Below are positions 51,770 through 61,137 of a stretch of 64,000 nt of DNA, piece after piece (the first letter of the stretch is position 1; each line of letters opens with the position of its first letter). Source of the stretch: Deferribacteres bacterium (GTDB lineage Bacteria > Chrysiogenota > Deferribacteres > Deferribacterales > Geovibrionaceae). The stretch covers positions 111,842-175,841 of the forward strand of contig JAEWZN010000008.1 in the NCBI GenBank assembly GCA_023395255.1, read 5' to 3'. Made by a program: the position numbers and the translations under genes. Below the pieces are notes generated by a model that saw only the letters and a program-made list of their open reading frames with translations, searched no databases and had not been told where the DNA came from.

Positions 51770-53291
51770 CAATCAGAAACTCCATAATACGTCTTGCGTT
51801 GTCCTCTACGCTTCCGGTTGTTTCAACAGAGAGATCCGCCCCTGCGTCAACAAATTTATCCTTGTGCTGAAAATATATTTCCTCTCTGCCGTCTGTCACG
51901 GCTGTTTTTTTGGCACGTTCTCTAAAACGCTCCAGAATAACGGAATCTTCCGCTGTGAAGCGGATTTTTTTATGGAATGGGGCTCCCTCTTCCGCGGCCT
52001 TAACAAAGGCGGGATCGGAAAAAGTCCCGTCCAGAACGGTCATGCGCCCTGTCTTCGCCTTTTCGGCGGCCTTTCTCCCTAAGTGGGCATAAACCTCTAC
52101 TGATTTTTCATGGGAGTAAATACCTGTTCCCATGGCAACTTTCCGGCTTTCCGTAGGTTCAAGTCCGCTGAGAAGCTTGCGCTCCACATCCGTATTGAAG
52201 CTTGCGGCGGCAAATTTATCCGCAAACACCTTGGCGTTTTTCGATTTGCCGCAACCCATATATCCGTAAAACATCAGTGTCTTAGCCTTGTCCATGTTAA
52301 GTGCGTATGAGGCGGCGAGATCAATAAGCCTGTCCACGCTCTTTTTCACTCCGGCGAAGCCTTCCCACTCCTCACCTTTCTGAGCGAGAAGAAAGCAGGT
52401 TACCTTGGCACGGACGAACGCCCTGTAGCATTTATAAAAGTTAAACAGCTTCACGCTGTTTTCATCACTGTACTTTTCAAAGAAACCCTCTGCCAGAGCG
52501 TCAGAAAGATCGGTTCTGCCGAGTTCGTCCAGCTCCATACATATGAAAGCCGCCTCAGACACAGCGTCATTATAGCGGAAGCGTTTATTGAACTCTATGC
52601 AGTCAATGAGGCCAACCTTATCGCCGTCAAAGAATACATGCTCCGCGCGGAGATCCCCATGACCGTTCACCACAAAACCGTCCTTCACCCTTGAGACGAA
52701 GATTTCCTGACGGCTGTCAAGAAATGCAAGAGTTTTGTTTTTTATAAAATCGTAGAATACTTTATCAATGAATCTTCCTGCAAAGCCTTCAGTTTGGGAG
52801 AAGTTCTCCATGCAGTTAAAGCGCACAACGGATGCTCCGCCGTTCTCCTCTGCGGAAGCTTCGTCTGTTTTGATGGATGAGAAAAGCTCGGCAATGTGCC
52901 TGCCCGTTACGCGCATATCATCTTCTGTCATCAGCCCTTCCTTAACCCTGTGGGAAAGGAAGTTCTCCTCCGGTATGCGCTTCATTGTCACAACATACTC
53001 CAGAGTGCTCTGCGTGTTTTCATATGCTGTTATTTCAAATGATTTATCCTTGCGGGCAACCTTGAGCACATCACCATAAATCCCTTCGCAGAAGCGGCCG
53101 TTCAGCTCCTTTTCCAGAAGGCAGTACTGCTTGCGCAGCTTAAGCCTTGAGAAATCAAGAAACCCGAAATTTACATTCTTTTTGACCTTGTAAACCTTGT
53201 CACCGGTAAGAAAAACATAGGATATATGTGTCTCCACAACCTTTTCCGGCTTGAGGAGATCCTTCATTATCATGACTATAGGCGCTTCCAT
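51759..53291 (-). CDS. Two-domain protein: aminoglycoside-phosphotransferase-like kinase plus P-loop ATPase
   Basis: This 510-residue fusion has an N-terminal APH/choline-kinase-like domain (about 1-300) with VYKVKKNVNFGFLDFS and the catalytic loop NGHGDLRAEHVF, with LIDCIEF supplying the metal Asp. A zeta-toxin/gluconate-kinase-like P-loop domain follows (about 335-510) with GYMGCGKSKNAK and TVLDGTFSD. This architecture recurs in many bacteria without an established function; it is not evidence of drug resistance. The gene is between nfo and the RNase Z-like gene. Confidence 0.85.
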   Translation of the reverse strand: MEAPIVMIMKDLLKPEKVVETHISYVFLTGDKVYKVKKNVNFGFLDFSRLKLRKQYCLLEKELNGRFCEGIYGDVLKVARKDKSFEITAYENTQSTLEYVVTMKRIPEENFLSHRVKEGLMTEDDMRVTGRHIAELFSSIKTDEASAEENGGASVVRFNCMENFSQTEGFAGRFIDKVFYDFIKNKTLAFLDSRQEIFVSRVKDGFVVNGHGDLRAEHVFFDGDKVGLIDCIEFNKRFRYNDAVSEAAFICMELDELGRTDLSDALAEGFFEKYSDENSVKLFNFYKCYRAFVRAKVTCFLLAQKGEEWEGFAGVKKSVDRLIDLAASYALNMDKAKTLMFYGYMGCGKSKNAKVFADKFAAASFNTDVERKLLSGLEPTESRKVAMGTGIYSHEKSVEVYAHLGRKAAEKAKTGRMTVLDGTFSDPAFVKAAEEGAPFHKKIRFTAEDSVILERFRERAKKTAVTDGREEIYFQHKDKFVDAGADLSVETTGSVEDNARRIMEFLIDEK

Positions 53292-53305
53292 ATTTTGCTG
53301 CTCCT

Positions 53306-54136
53306 TTATGTTCTGAATGACTTAAGCAGGCTGACCTCGCCCGCGTATGTGTCTGCTTCGCCGACAGGTGTTTCCAGAATGCCCAGTGCATCCCGGAACC
53401 TGCGGTCATTGACTGCCTTTCTGAAAAATTCTTCGCCTATTTCGCCCCTGCCTATCATCGCATGTCTGTCAACCCTGCTTCCCAGAGGCTTTTTGGCATC
53501 GTTGAGGTGGAATACTTTTATTTTATCGCCGAATTTTTCAAAAAGAGAGCCGAAAACCGAATCATAATCACCCGCTATATCATATCCTGCGCTGAACATA
53601 TGGCATGAGTCAAGGCATAAACCTATTTTTTCACCGCAGGATGCAAGATTTATTATCCCCTCCATATGCTCAAAAGCACAGCCGATGGAAGAACCCTGTC
53701 CGGCTGTTGTTTCAAGGAGCGTCATCACGCTGAAACCGTGTTTTTCATAAATCATGTCTAAGGAAGCGGCTATGCGCTCTATCCCCTCCTCAAGGGTTGA
53801 GCCTGTGAAGGAGCCGGGGTGGATGACATAATAGGGAATACCGAGGGTTTCGCATCTGGACAGCTCGTCTGCAAAGGCTTTCAGAGATTTAAGGTAAACT
53901 TCCTCACCGGAGGCGGCGAGATTGATAAGGTATGAGGCGTGGGCGCAAATATTGGAAAAGCCGAAATCCTCCGCCTTTTCCCTGAATTTTTCTGCTTCAT
54001 TTTCGCAGAGCGGTTTTGATTCCCACCTGCTGGCGTTTCTCACAAAAACCTGAAGAGCCTCGCATTCGTCATGCAAGGCTCTTTCAATGCTTTTATATAT
54101 CCCGCCTGATATGGACTGGTGCGCGCCAACGCGCAT
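53306..54136 (-). CDS. nfo: Endonuclease IV (AP endonuclease)
   Basis: Nfo cuts DNA 5' to abasic sites in base-excision repair using three zinc ions. The 276-residue TIM barrel starts VGAHQSISGG; it has the signatures YYVIHPGSFTG, LLETTAGQGSSIGCAF, LCLDSCHMFSAGYD and VFHLNDAKKPLGSRVDRH. Its start shares one base with the fbp stop codon. Confidence 0.95.
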   Translation of the reverse strand: MRVGAHQSISGGIYKSIERALHDECEALQVFVRNASRWESKPLCENEAEKFREKAEDFGFSNICAHASYLINLAASGEEVYLKSLKAFADELSRCETLGIPYYVIHPGSFTGSTLEEGIERIAASLDMIYEKHGFSVMTLLETTAGQGSSIGCAFEHMEGIINLASCGEKIGLCLDSCHMFSAGYDIAGDYDSVFGSLFEKFGDKIKVFHLNDAKKPLGSRVDRHAMIGRGEIGEEFFRKAVNDRRFRDALGILETPVGEADTYAGEVSLLKSFRT

Positions 54137-55131
54137 TAAGCCTCACCTTTCATATATTTGCGGTAGAGCTCAACCTCATGTTTGGAACCGATGATGAGGG
54201 GGGTTCTCTGGTGGATTCCTTCGGGCTTGATGTCGAGAATGTCGTTTATTCCGTCAATAGCCGCTCCGCCCGCTTTCTCAACTATGTAGGCAAGGGGTGC
54301 TGCTTCGTAAAGCAGCCTGAGCTTGCCCTTGGGGTTGCTGGTATCGCCGGGGTAGGCAAAAACGCCGCCTTTCAGCAGGTTGCGGTGGAAATCAGCCACG
54401 AGTGAGCCTATGTAGCGTCCGGTGTATGTTCTGTCGCTTTTGGTGCGCAGATCTCTGACATATCTCTGAATTTCAGGTGTCCATTTCTCAAAGTTGGCTT
54501 CGTTGAAGCTGTATATCTTCCCCTTTTCGGGTATGCGGATGTTTTCATGGCTGAGCAGGAACTCGCCTACGCTGGGGTCAAGTGTGAAGCCGCTTACGCC
54601 GTTTCCTGCGGAATAAACAAGCATTGTGCTTGAACCGTAGATAACATAACCCGCGGCAACAAGGTTTCTTCCCGGCTGGAGAAAGTCCTCCACAGTGCCT
54701 TTGTTCCCTTCCGTAACTGCTCTGTAAACGCCGAAGATGGTTCCTATGCTTATATTTACATCAATATTGCTGGAACCGTCCAGCGGGTCGAAAACGACAA
54801 CATACTTGCCTTTGGGGTATCTGTCAGGGATGGGGACTATGTCCTCGCATTCCTCCGAACCCATGGCGCAGAGCTTGCCTAAGTGTTCCATAGCGCTGAT
54901 CATTTTCTCATTGGAATAAACATCAAGCTTCTGCTGGTCTTCACCGTGAACATTGACGGACTGGGCTTTTCCGAGGATGTTCACGATCCCTGCTTTATTT
55001 ACTTCCCTTGAAATTATTTTGGAAGCAAAGGCAATCTGTTCTATGATAGTTGTAAAATCACCTGTGGCGTGAGGATATTTTCTCTGCTCCTCAAGCAGGT
55101 ATCTGTTGAGATTGGTCAACCCCTTCTGCAT
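54136..55131 (-). CDS. fbp: Fructose-1,6-bisphosphatase, class I
   Basis: Fbp hydrolyses fructose-1,6-bisphosphate in gluconeogenesis. The 331-residue protein carries the class I metal and substrate motif VVFDPLDGSSNIDVN and the late signature GKLRLLYEAAPLAYIVEKAGG. AGGAG precedes the ATG by eight bases. Its presence suggests growth on non-sugar carbon such as organic acids. It is followed by nfo with a 1-bp overlap. Confidence 0.96.
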   Translation of the reverse strand: MQKGLTNLNRYLLEEQRKYPHATGDFTTIIEQIAFASKIISREVNKAGIVNILGKAQSVNVHGEDQQKLDVYSNEKMISAMEHLGKLCAMGSEECEDIVPIPDRYPKGKYVVVFDPLDGSSNIDVNISIGTIFGVYRAVTEGNKGTVEDFLQPGRNLVAAGYVIYGSSTMLVYSAGNGVSGFTLDPSVGEFLLSHENIRIPEKGKIYSFNEANFEKWTPEIQRYVRDLRTKSDRTYTGRYIGSLVADFHRNLLKGGVFAYPGDTSNPKGKLRLLYEAAPLAYIVEKAGGAAIDGINDILDIKPEGIHQRTPLIIGSKHEVELYRKYMKGEA

Positions 55132-55254
55132 GTTAACATCTCCTGACCTTAATTTACCGAAGTAATCCGCGTATATCAGTCCGACTCTGTCTAAGTCGTA
55201 TAGCTTTTTGCGATAGTAAAAAATTCACAAAGATTTGTAAAGCCTTTAGGCAGC

Positions 55255-55953
55255 TTAAATAAGCATTTTCAAGGTTGCGATACTCTTAAGTTCTTTTCCG
55301 TAAAGAGATTTATAGAAATCAGCAAAAAATGAAATAATCTCAGTTTCATTTTCCCTGTTTACTATCAGGTTTTTCATCATTTCGCTGCTGAGAGCGCTCT
55401 TCATGAAAAGCATCACCGTTCCGCCCACTCTGACCCCTGCCCCACGGCAGTTTGAGCAGAAAAACTCACCGCCCGGAACAAAGCCGTCCGTACATTCCTC
55501 TGCCCCGCAGTTTGTGCATACACTGAAATCCGGCAGTACGCCGTTTTTCTCAAACATATGCCTCACGGTGAATGCGGTTGCCTTCCGGAAGTTAGTGTCA
55601 TCAATTTTCATAATAAGGCGCATAAGGTATCCGTCCTTCTCCCGCTCCTCATAGAGAGCGTCCATCACCTCGAATATGAAGTGCAGGCGGATCATTATCT
55701 CGTGGCTGTTTATGAATCTGTGGAACTCAGGCTTCTGGGTGAATGCATAAAACCGGAAAAGATCGGAGCTTTCCTTCATCTGAAAGTCCAGCACACCGGG
55801 AAAGCAGGTGAGCAGCCCGCCTTTTTTGCTGAATGCCTTGGGAACAAACAGTTTGATTTTGCCGAAGTCCGCAGTGAAAGCCCGCGCAACGGCGGAGGAG
55901 TCAGAATATCTGTGAAGTTTATAAATTATGGCGTCTGTTAAATGCCTGCTCAT
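55255..55953 (-). CDS. recO: DNA repair protein RecO
   Basis: RecO loads RecA with RecR and anneals single strands. The 232-residue protein has the N-terminal OB fold (AIIYKLHRYSDSSAVARAFT), a helical middle and a zinc-finger-like pair CTNCG and CSNC (about 146-171). The start overlaps the mgtE stop by 4 bp. Confidence 0.92.
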   Translation of the reverse strand: MSRHLTDAIIYKLHRYSDSSAVARAFTADFGKIKLFVPKAFSKKGGLLTCFPGVLDFQMKESSDLFRFYAFTQKPEFHRFINSHEIMIRLHFIFEVMDALYEEREKDGYLMRLIMKIDDTNFRKATAFTVRHMFEKNGVLPDFSVCTNCGAEECTDGFVPGGEFFCSNCRGAGVRVGGTVMLFMKSALSSEMMKNLIVNRENETEIISFFADFYKSLYGKELKSIATLKMLI

Positions 55954-57311
55954 CCGAAATAGTTAAGAAGAACCGCTGATACCGAAAAGTAAATTGAAAG
56001 CCCAAGTATGTCATTCAGCATGCTTATGAACGGGCTGGAGGCAACAGCGGGGTCAAAATTAAAGCGTATAAGCGTTGCCGGAACAAATGTGCCTGAAAAG
56101 GTTGCCAGTGTCATGGCAAAAAACATGGCTGTGCCCACCACAAGCCCAATGGCGGGAGAGCCCGACCATAAAGGAGCGATGAAGGCGAGAAGAATGCCGA
56201 TTGTTATACCCATTATCATGCCCACGCGCATCTCTTTCAGCATTATAGGGATAATATCTGTAGTGGATATTTTGCCCAGAGCAACGCCGCGTATGAGGAT
56301 TGTGGCTGACTGGCTGCCTGCATTGCCTGCCATGGCCATGATGATAGGTACAAACGGAACAAGCAGGGCAAAATCCTTTGCGTGCCCTTGAAAAAAGGTC
56401 AGGACAATACTGGCGACTATGGAACCCACAAAGGTTACGATAAGCCACGGCAGCCTGACCTTGGCGATTTTTACTGAGTTGTTGGCAAAAAGAAGCTCAT
56501 CGTCAGATGAACCGACCATCATATAAAAGTCTTCCGTGGCTTCCTCACGGATGATGTCGATTACGTCGTCAACGGTGATGATACCCACAAGGACATTAAA
56601 CTCATCCACAACAGGAACAGCGAGAAGGTCATATTTTTCAACAACTTTAGCCACATCCTCCTGATCCTCGTGCGTGGTTACGTGTATCACGTCTGTGGTC
56701 ATTATCTCATACAGCTTTTTTTCCGGAGCATTCAGAATGAGCTGACGGAGGGAGATAACACCCACAAGCCTGTTTTCATCATCCGTAACATAGAGATAGA
56801 AAACCATATCCACATTTTTTGCCCCGTGAAGTGACTTGGTGGCCTCTTTGACCGTTGTCTCCTCGTTAAGGGAGAAGTAGCTGGTGTTCATGATTGAACC
56901 AGCCGTATATTCTTCGTAATTAAGGAGTTGTTCCACTTCGCTTATCTGATCGTTGTCACCAATGAGACTGAGAACCGAGTTTGAGATTTCATCAGGAAGA
57001 AGACGCACCACATCAGCCGCGTCATCACTTTCCATGTGTTCAACTATTCGGGCGATTTTTTCGGGTTTCTGATCGGAGATAACGGTTATGACATCGGCTT
57101 CGTTCATTTCAACGATGATTTCCGCCATGAGCTTCTCATCCTTAATGTGGCTGAGAAGCTTTTTACTGTCTATATCATTGAGGTTATTGTATATTACGGC
57201 AATATCCGCAGGGTGCAACTTGGAGAGCGTTTTCTCAAGTGCGACCCTTGCGTTTCTTCTGATAAGTTTTTTGACGCTTTCTAGTGAAACCTTTAATCTC
57301 GGAGTGAGCAT
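55950..57311 (-). CDS. mgtE: Magnesium transporter MgtE
   Basis: MgtE is a gated Mg2+ channel of the inner membrane. The 453-residue protein has an N-terminal superhelical domain (residues 1-130), two CBS domains (about 135-255), a plug helix and five transmembrane helices with the pore signature PIIMAMAGNAGSQSATILIRG. It abuts era (stop directly followed by ATG) and overlaps recO. Confidence 0.95.
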   Translation of the reverse strand: MLTPRLKVSLESVKKLIRRNARVALEKTLSKLHPADIAVIYNNLNDIDSKKLLSHIKDEKLMAEIIVEMNEADVITVISDQKPEKIARIVEHMESDDAADVVRLLPDEISNSVLSLIGDNDQISEVEQLLNYEEYTAGSIMNTSYFSLNEETTVKEATKSLHGAKNVDMVFYLYVTDDENRLVGVISLRQLILNAPEKKLYEIMTTDVIHVTTHEDQEDVAKVVEKYDLLAVPVVDEFNVLVGIITVDDVIDIIREEATEDFYMMVGSSDDELLFANNSVKIAKVRLPWLIVTFVGSIVASIVLTFFQGHAKDFALLVPFVPIIMAMAGNAGSQSATILIRGVALGKISTTDIIPIMLKEMRVGMIMGITIGILLAFIAPLWSGSPAIGLVVGTAMFFAMTLATFSGTFVPATLIRFNFDPAVASSPFISMLNDILGLSIYFSVSAVLLNYFG

Positions 57312-58202
57312 CTACCGGAGTCCTTGTATTCTCAAAAATTCATTCTTGTCTGCCCAATCATTACGAATCTTAACCCATAATGCAAGATGAATTTTGACTC
57401 CGAAAAACTTCTCCAGATTTATTCTTGCTTTCGTTCCAATCTCTTTAAGGCGTGCGCCCTGCTTTCCGATCACCATCCCCTTGTGGCTTTCGCGGTCAAC
57501 AATTATGGACGCGCTTATCTCCATGCGTCCGTCCTCCGTGTCCTCCACGGATTCTGTTTCCACCACTATGCGGTAGGGGAGCTCGTCCTGAAGCTGCTCG
57601 AACACCTGCTCCCTTACATACTCTGCAATAAGCATTTTTTCGGGAACAGTCGTTATCTCCTCACTGTCGAACATAGGCATGCCTTCCGGCAGATGCTTCA
57701 CAGCAAGCTCAAGAAGCAGATCAACATTTTTGCCCGTCCTCGCGCTTATGGGCACAACCTCCGCAAAGTCAAGCAGGGGGAACAGTTTTTCTGCCAGCAG
57801 AAAGGCCTTTTCCTTTTTGAATATATCAAGCTTATTGATAACAAGAAACTTCTTCGCCTTTGAAGCCTCAAGGATCTTCACAAGGTTCTTAAACTCAGGC
57901 CCCATATGCTCATCCGCCTGAACCATGAGGAAGAGAATATCCGCCATATCAATGGAATCAGCCGCCTGCTGCACCATAAGTCTGTTAAGGGTGTCCTTCG
58001 CCTTGTGATAGCCTGGCGTGTCTATGAAAACTATCTGGTATTCGTCACCTGTTTTTATCCCCTGAATGTTTGTTCTGGTTGTCTGGGGTTTGTTTGAAAC
58101 TATTGCTATCTTCTCGCCAATGAGGCTGTTAATCAGTGTGGATTTACCCACATTGGGTCTGCCCAGAATGGAAACAAACCCTGATTTATATGTTTCGGAC
58201 AT
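57312..58202 (-). CDS. era: GTPase Era
   Basis: Era helps mature 16S rRNA and assemble the 30S subunit. The 296-residue product has G1 GRPNVGKSTL, G2/G3 region TTRTNIQGI and DTPGYH, G4 NKLD and a C-terminal KH domain with GKQGARLKEIGTKAR. It shares one base with the CNNM gene upstream and abuts mgtE. ybeY and phoH, frequent era neighbours, lie 1.5 kb upstream. Confidence 0.96.
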   Translation of the reverse strand: MSETYKSGFVSILGRPNVGKSTLINSLIGEKIAIVSNKPQTTRTNIQGIKTGDEYQIVFIDTPGYHKAKDTLNRLMVQQAADSIDMADILFLMVQADEHMGPEFKNLVKILEASKAKKFLVINKLDIFKKEKAFLLAEKLFPLLDFAEVVPISARTGKNVDLLLELAVKHLPEGMPMFDSEEITTVPEKMLIAEYVREQVFEQLQDELPYRIVVETESVEDTEDGRMEISASIIVDRESHKGMVIGKQGARLKEIGTKARINLEKFFGVKIHLALWVKIRNDWADKNEFLRIQGLR

Positions 58203-59497
58203 CAGACCTCCACGTCATCTGCCACAGGATTATCCTGTATCTTTTTCATTTCTATTTTGCATATTTTACGGTCTTCGATTTCAAGCACAGTGAGAGTCCG
58301 GTCGGCGAAGATGTATGAATCTCCCTGTTCAGGCACTTTGCCCGCAAGGTCGTACACAAGCCCGGCCAGAGTTTCGTATTTTTCCATCTCTTCCGTCTTT
58401 TCAATATCGAACTCTTCGCAGAAATCGTCAATATCCATCATCGCATCCAGAACGTAAGTATCCGTATCCGTCTGCTCAACTTCTATATCCGCCTGCTCGT
58501 CCTCATCATATTCATCGTATATATCGCCCACTATCTCCTCAAGCACGTTTTCAAGTGTGAGAAGCCCCGCCACGCCGCCGTACTCATCAAGCACTATTGC
58601 CATGTGGTTACGTGTTTTCTGGAACTCAGTGAGCATGGTATCTATCTTTTTCGTACCGGGGATAAAGTAAGGCGCACGGAGCATGCTGCGGAGGTCAAAC
58701 TTGGATATGTCCTCTCTGGTGAACACAAGCAGATCCTTGGCGTTCAGTATGCCTATGATTTTATCTATGGTTTCCTCATAAACAGGAAGACGTGAAAATT
58801 CGTTTTCCACAACCTTATCCATTATACTGTCAAAGCCTTCATTAACATTCACTGCTATTATATCTCTTCTGGGAACCATAATCTCTTTAATGCTCATGTC
58901 ACCCAGTTCGAATATGTTCTGGAGCATCTCCTTCTGTCCGTTCTCCAGCACCCCTTCCTTTTCTCCCACATTGATGATGAACTCAAGCTCTTCTTCCGTG
59001 ATCTGCGGTTTTTTATCCAGCTTGCCGCCGGAAAGCTTAATCATCGCCACAACAAACTTGTTCATTACATATGTAGCAGGAAATAGAACTGTATAAAACA
59101 GTTTCAGAATATGCATAAGGGCAATAGCCATCGCTTCCGCATTGTGCTTGGCAAAGGTTTTGGGGGTAATTTCACCGAATATGAGAACCATCAGGGTCAT
59201 AATTCCGGTTACTGCGGCAATCTGCGCATCACCGAATATCCGTCTGGCCATATCCGCCGCCAGAACAGAACCCAGAATGTTAACAACGTTATTGCCGATG
59301 AGGATGGTGTTGAGAACCTTGTTTGGGTGATAAAGCCAAAGTTCAAGGATTTTAGCTTTAGGATTTTCTTCTATCATGTGCCTGACCTTCATCTCGCTGA
59401 GCGAGGTCAGGGCAGTTTCGCTGCCTGAGAAAAAACCTGAAAACAAAAGACAAACGAATATTGAGACCGACTGAAACAGTATACTGTCAGTTTCCAA
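58202..59497 (-). CDS. CNNM/CorC-type membrane protein with CBS domains
   Basis: This 431-residue protein has an N-terminal CNNM transmembrane domain (FVCLLFSGFFSGSETALTSL; about four helices to residue 165), two CBS domains (about 205-330, starting MVPRRDIIAVN) and the CorC_HlyC domain (about 345-425). The family is linked to Mg2+ or Co2+ efflux; the old hemolysin label is historical. The start is TTG at 59497 seven bases after GAGGTG. It leads CNNM-era-mgtE-recO, a set with two Mg2+-related proteins. Confidence 0.9.
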   Translation of the reverse strand: METDSILFQSVSIFVCLLFSGFFSGSETALTSLSEMKVRHMIEENPKAKILELWLYHPNKVLNTILIGNNVVNILGSVLAADMARRIFGDAQIAAVTGIMTLMVLIFGEITPKTFAKHNAEAMAIALMHILKLFYTVLFPATYVMNKFVVAMIKLSGGKLDKKPQITEEELEFIINVGEKEGVLENGQKEMLQNIFELGDMSIKEIMVPRRDIIAVNVNEGFDSIMDKVVENEFSRLPVYEETIDKIIGILNAKDLLVFTREDISKFDLRSMLRAPYFIPGTKKIDTMLTEFQKTRNHMAIVLDEYGGVAGLLTLENVLEEIVGDIYDEYDEDEQADIEVEQTDTDTYVLDAMMDIDDFCEEFDIEKTEEMEKYETLAGLVYDLAGKVPEQGDSYIFADRTLTVLEIEDRKICKIEMKKIQDNPVADDVEV

Positions 59498-59653
59498 AAC
59501 AATTCACCTCTGATGAGAATATGAGTAAATACGCCGCAGAAATGGGCGCAGTATGTCCGTAAAAGTAAGCAGAACTGGCGTTTCCCTTCAAGGAAGACGC
59601 TGAAATCGGGTAAGGTTCGGAAGGAGGTTTCTTTTTCATGAGCGGATATTAGC

Positions 59654-59695
59654 ACAAAAAAAACTGCTCTTCCACACTAAAACGTGCGGAAACAG
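59654..59695 (-). terminator. Terminator of the cca-phoH-ybeY operon
   Basis: On the minus strand a hairpin with arms around TTCCGCAC and GTGTGGAA (within 59664-59695) is followed by a run of eight T. It lies 25 bp after the ybeY stop. Confidence 0.75.
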
Positions 59696-59720
59696 CGACT
59701 TTTCCATAATTTGACAGGTT

Positions 59721-60173
59721 TTAGGGAACAAGACCGTCCCCGATGAGCTTACGCAGAATTTCCTCTTGCATATCAAACATTTCCTTCTCATCTTCTTCGG
59801 TAGTTTCATGGTCAAACCCCAGAAGATGAAGAAGGCCGTGAATATACAGAAAAGCAAACTCCCTTGCAAGCTCTATTTCATTTTCCTGTGCCTGCCTCTT
59901 TGCGGTATCGATGGAGATGACAATATCCCCCAGCATCCCACCGTCATCCAGCGGATACTCAGCCATCGGGAAAGAAAGCACATCAGTGGCATAATCCTTC
60001 TGCCTGTAGGCGGCGTTCAGTGAGCGGATCTCCGCATCATCCGTAATGAGAACGGAAATTTCCGCATCCTCAAAAGCCGCCTCAGCGAAAGCAAATACCT
60101 CAAGGGAGATTTTTTTCAGAAACTCAACGTCAAAGCCGCTGTCTGTTTTATCAGTAAGAAGAACATCCACCAT
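59721..60173 (-). CDS. ybeY: Endoribonuclease YbeY
   Basis: YbeY is a zinc enzyme for 16S rRNA maturation and ribosome quality control. The metal motif HGLLHLLGFDH is present near residue 116, after the family strand ATDVLSFPM. The start is either ATG 60173 or GTG 60176, both just after the phoH stop with AGGAG upstream; the open frame to 60203 lies within phoH and lacks a binding site. This gives 150 residues. Confidence 0.94.
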   Translation of the reverse strand: MVDVLLTDKTDSGFDVEFLKKISLEVFAFAEAAFEDAEISVLITDDAEIRSLNAAYRQKDYATDVLSFPMAEYPLDDGGMLGDIVISIDTAKRQAQENEIELAREFAFLYIHGLLHLLGFDHETTEEDEKEMFDMQEEILRKLIGDGLVP

Positions 60174-60177
60174 CACT

Positions 60178-61137
60178 TTATTTTTTCTCCTCAAACACTT
60201 CATAAGCCTGAATTATTTTCTGTACCAAGGAATGTCTAACCACATCCTTCTGGCTAAATTCCACAAAGCCTATATCATTTATCCCTTTCAGGATCTCCCG
60301 CACTAGGATAAGACCTGATTTCTTGGAGGAAGGCAGGTCAATCTGCGTTATATCCCCCGTGACCACTGCCTTTGAGCGGAACCCCAGACGGGTGAGAAAC
60401 ATCTTCATCTGCTCGCTGGTGGTGTTCTGCGCCTCATCCAGAATTATGAAGGAATCATTCAGCGTTCGCCCGCGCATGAAAGCCAGCGGTGCTACCTCTA
60501 TGATATTCTTCTCCACCAGCGCCGCCACCTGCTCTATGTTCATCATACTGTAAAGCGCATCATACAGCGGACGGAGATAGGGATTGATTTTATCCGCTAT
60601 ATCACCGGGAAGAAAGCCGAGGTTCTCCCCCGCCTCAACCGCAGGACGGGTGAGAATTATGCGCGCAACCTTCTTTTTCAGAAACAGGTGTACGCCCATT
60701 GCCATGGCAAGATAAGTTTTTCCGGTTCCCGCGGGGCCTATGCCGAAAACGAGATCCTTGTCCTTTATCGCCTGCAGATATTCCTTCTGACGTGGGGATT
60801 TAGGCGAAACATTCCTTGTTCTGCCCGCAACCTTCACAGAATCAAGCAGTACACCGCTTACATCAATCTCCTGATCGTCATCCATCATCCGCAGGGCATC
60901 GCTGACCCCTGCTTCGGTCAGTTCCCCTTTCATGGCCATTTCACGCAGATGGTCTATCAGGCGCACAGCCTTTAAAACATCTGCCTTGTCCCCTTTGATG
61001 GTAAATTCGTCCCCCATCACCGCTATATTCACATTAAATGCGGACTTAAGCGCGCGGAGGTGCTGATCGCCGCTGCCCAGTATCACAGGGATCAGCGGAT
61101 GGTGAATGCTTATTATTTCAGAATATTCTCTGCTCAA
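60178..61137 (-). CDS. PhoH-family ATPase (YbeZ-like)
   Basis: This 319-residue protein has an N-terminal KH-like region (about 10-85) and a PhoH ATPase domain with Walker A GIGPAGTGKTYLA and Walker B FIILDEAQNTT. RPAVEAGENLGFLPGD is typical of YbeZ. It works with YbeY in rRNA processing in E. coli. The start is TTG at 61137, overlapping the cca stop by 4 bp; GGGG lies upstream. Confidence 0.92.
   Translation of the reverse strand: MSREYSEIISIHHPLIPVILGSGDQHLRALKSAFNVNIAVMGDEFTIKGDKADVLKAVRLIDHLREMAMKGELTEAGVSDALRMMDDDQEIDVSGVLLDSVKVAGRTRNVSPKSPRQKEYLQAIKDKDLVFGIGPAGTGKTYLAMAMGVHLFLKKKVARIILTRPAVEAGENLGFLPGDIADKINPYLRPLYDALYSMMNIEQVAALVEKNIIEVAPLAFMRGRTLNDSFIILDEAQNTTSEQMKMFLTRLGFRSKAVVTGDITQIDLPSSKKSGLILVREILKGINDIGFVEFSQKDVVRHSLVQKIIQAYEVFEEKK

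Noticed and set aside
51759..53291. Antibiotic-resistance kinase
   Set aside because: The APH-like fold also covers many metabolic kinases; the fusion partner and chromosomal housekeeping context give no support for resistance.
58202..59497. Hemolysin
   Set aside because: The name comes from an old misassignment; the CNNM-CBS-CorC layout indicates a divalent-cation-related membrane protein.
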